Origin: Acidobacteriota bacterium
Lineage (GTDB): Bacteria > Acidobacteriota > Thermoanaerobaculia > Thermoanaerobaculales > Thermoanaerobaculaceae
Direction of reading: 5' to 3'
NCBI GenBank assembly: GCA_027458945.1
Contig: DAIDOU010000146.1
Span: 1 to 6,448, forward strand
DNA: 6,448 nucleotides
Below, piece after piece: positions 4,942 to 6,448 of this stretch. How positions within the stretch are numbered: position 1 is the stretch's first letter; the number at the start of each line of letters is the position of its first letter. Made by a program: the position numbers and the translations under genes. Under the pieces are notes generated by a model. That model was not told where the DNA came from. It saw only the letters and a program-made list of their open reading frames with translations, and made no database searches.

Positions 4942-6448
4942 ATGACCCCGCCCAGCGCCGGGCTCTCGGCGCAGGCGTTTTCGGAGCGCTTCCTGCACTA
5001 CCTGCGCTACGTCCGCGGGCTCGAGGTGAGCCAGGCGGCGCCCGCCGACCTGCTCGCCGCCCTGGAACTGACGATCCGCGAGGCGCTCATCGACCGCACC
5101 GTCGCGACCCGCCGACTGCAGGACACGCAGGTGCCGAAGACGGTGCACTACCTCTCGCTCGAGTTCATGCTCGGGCGCCTGGTCGAGAGCAACCTGCTGG
5201 CGACCGGCCTGGAGCCGACCGCGCGCGCGGCGATGGCCGGTCTCGGCCTCGACCTCGACGGGCTGATCGCGGAGGAGCCCGACCCCGGCCTCGGCAACGG
5301 CGGCCTCGGGCGGCTCGCGGCGTGCTTCCTCGAGTCGTTGGCCACGCTCGACTACCCGGCGTACGGCTACGGGCTGCGCTACGACTTCGGCATCTTCCGC
5401 CAGGAGTTCGCCGGCGGCTGGCAGCGCGAGCGCCCCGACACCTGGCTGAAGAACGGCTACGCCTGGGAGATCGGTCGCCCCGACATGACCGTCAAGGTGG
5501 GTCTCGGAGGCACCGTGACGACCGAAGGCGACGGCGGCCGGCGGCGCCCGGTCTGGACCGCTCAGCACACGGTCTACGGCGTGCCGTACGACGTGCTGGT
5601 GGCGGGGTACCGCACCGCGAGCGTGTCGATCCTCCGCCTGTGGCGGGCCGAGGCCCCCTACTCGTTCGACTTCGACACCTTCTCGCGCGGCAACTTCCTC
5701 GCCGCGGTCGCCGGGCGCGAGAACGCCGAGGCGGTGACCAAGGTGCTCTACCCCTCGGACGAGGCCGAGGCGGGGCGCGAGCTGCGCCTGACGCAGGAGT
5801 ACTTCCTGGTCGCGTGCTCGGTCGCCGACGTCGTGCGCCGGTTCCGCGCCCGCTGCGGCGACCGTTGGGAGATCTTCGCCGACAAGGTCGCGTTCCAGCT
5901 CAACGACACCCATCCGGCGCTCACCGTCGCCGAGCTGATGCGCGTCTTCCTCGACGAGATCGGATTGCCGTGGGAACAGGCGTGGGCGATCACCCGCGCC
6001 GCCTGCGCCTACACCCAGCACACGGTGCTCGCCGAGGCGCTGGAGACGTGGCCGGTGCGGCTGGTGGAGCGCCTGATCCCGCGCCACGCCCAGATCGTCT
6101 TCGACATCAACACGCGCTTCCTCGATGAGATCGACGCGCGGCACCCGGGCGACCACGGGCTGCGGCGCCGGCTCTCGCTCGTGCACGAGGACGGCGAGCG
6201 GCGGCTGCGCATGGCGCACCTCGCGATCGTCGGCTGCCACCGGGTCAACGGCGTCGCGCGGCTGCACACCGAGCTGCTCAAGAGCCGGGTGTTCCCCGAC
6301 TTCGACCGCCTCTTCCCCGACCGCTTCGTCTCGATCACCAACGGGATCACGCCGCGGCGCTGGCTGCTCGCCTGCAACCCGCGCCTGGCCGCGGCGATCA
6401 CGGCGCGCATCGGCGACGGCTGGGTGCGCGACCTCGACCGCCTCGCCC
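4942..6448 (+). CDS. glgP: Glycogen/alpha-glucan phosphorylase (GT35), N-terminal 502 codons, runs off right edge
   Basis: Catalyses phosphorolysis of alpha-1,4-glucan ends to glucose-1-phosphate. About 60% of the usual 800-850 aa is present and intact. Landmark GT35 motifs: YLSLEFMLGR (70-79), DPGLGNGGLGRLAACFLESL (114-133), PAYGYGLRYDFGIFRQ (139-154), LNDTHPALTVAELMRVF (320-336), YTQHTVLAEALETWPV (357-372), VNGVARLHTELLK (435-447) and FVSITNGITPRRW (462-474). The C-terminal half, with the PLP-binding Lys and the phosphate site, lies outside the window, so activity cannot be confirmed here. The ribosome site GAGGAGG (4924-4930) is 11 nt from ATG 4942 and 5 nt from an in-frame TTG at 4936; TTG has the better spacing, so the protein may begin two codons earlier. 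Glycogen genes usually found nearby are not seen; ggt upstream is unrelated in function. Confidence 0.96.
   Translation, partial: MTPPSAGLSAQAFSERFLHYLRYVRGLEVSQAAPADLLAALELTIREALIDRTVATRRLQDTQVPKTVHYLSLEFMLGRLVESNLLATGLEPTARAAMAGLGLDLDGLIAEEPDPGLGNGGLGRLAACFLESLATLDYPAYGYGLRYDFGIFRQEFAGGWQRERPDTWLKNGYAWEIGRPDMTVKVGLGGTVTTEGDGGRRRPVWTAQHTVYGVPYDVLVAGYRTASVSILRLWRAEAPYSFDFDTFSRGNFLAAVAGRENAEAVTKVLYPSDEAEAGRELRLTQEYFLVACSVADVVRRFRARCGDRWEIFADKVAFQLNDTHPALTVAELMRVFLDEIGLPWEQAWAITRAACAYTQHTVLAEALETWPVRLVERLIPRHAQIVFDINTRFLDEIDARHPGDHGLRRRLSLVHEDGERRLRMAHLAIVGCHRVNGVARLHTELLKSRVFPDFDRLFPDRFVSITNGITPRRWLLACNPRLAAAITARIGDGWVRDLDRLA

Noticed and set aside
4606..6267. 553-codon minus-strand open frame opposite glgP
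   Set aside because: Mirror-image of a strongly conserved GT35 coding frame; composition is that of an antisense shadow.

Overview
The window is a gene-dense piece of a GC-rich (roughly 70% or more G+C by eye) bacterial chromosome. Five complete protein genes, two genes cut by the window edges and one fluoride riboswitch can be supported. The wobble bias, scarcity of stop codons in all frames, Sec-type signal peptide on the gamma-glutamyltransferase, AGGAGG-like ribosome sites and TAnnnT -10 elements fit a high-GC bacterium, perhaps an actinobacterium-like or other deep GC-rich lineage. The sequence alone does not fix the phylum. No mobile element, CRISPR, tRNA or rRNA was seen.

Left half (1-2566, all minus strand). 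Transcription runs right to left: eno (enolase), then a small HAD-family protein 39 nt downstream. A new promoter follows, with a consensus TTGACA -35, 17-bp spacer and TATTCT -10, and fires directly into a fluoride riboswitch (about 688-643). After a leader of about 130 nt comes crcB (Fluc fluoride channel), then a DUF190/PII-like gene that runs off the left edge. The riboswitch, crcB and DUF190 gene form a fluoride export operon. Enolase, a classical fluoride-inhibited enzyme, and a HAD protein, a fold inhibited by metal-fluoride phosphate mimics, lie just upstream in the same orientation. This makes the whole left half look like a fluoride-resistance neighbourhood. The leader between riboswitch and crcB holds a possible 39-codon ORF that starts just past the aptamer behind a strong Shine-Dalgarno and ends in a 4-nt overlap with the crcB start.

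Middle (2567-2708). A 142-nt divergent promoter region separates eno (minus) from an SCP2-domain lipid-binding protein (plus).

Right half (2709-6448, all plus strand). The SCP2-domain gene is followed by ggt, a complete secreted gamma-glutamyltransferase/glutathione hydrolase that appears to be read from a leaderless mRNA. Next is glgP, a GT35 glycogen/alpha-glucan phosphorylase whose first 502 codons are present. These three genes are not an obvious pathway. Each seems to have its own -10 element, and GC-rich hairpins lie in the ggt-glgP and SCP2-ggt gaps. Metabolically the window touches lower glycolysis (enolase), glycogen breakdown (GlgP), extracellular glutathione use (GGT) and fluoride detoxification (CrcB).
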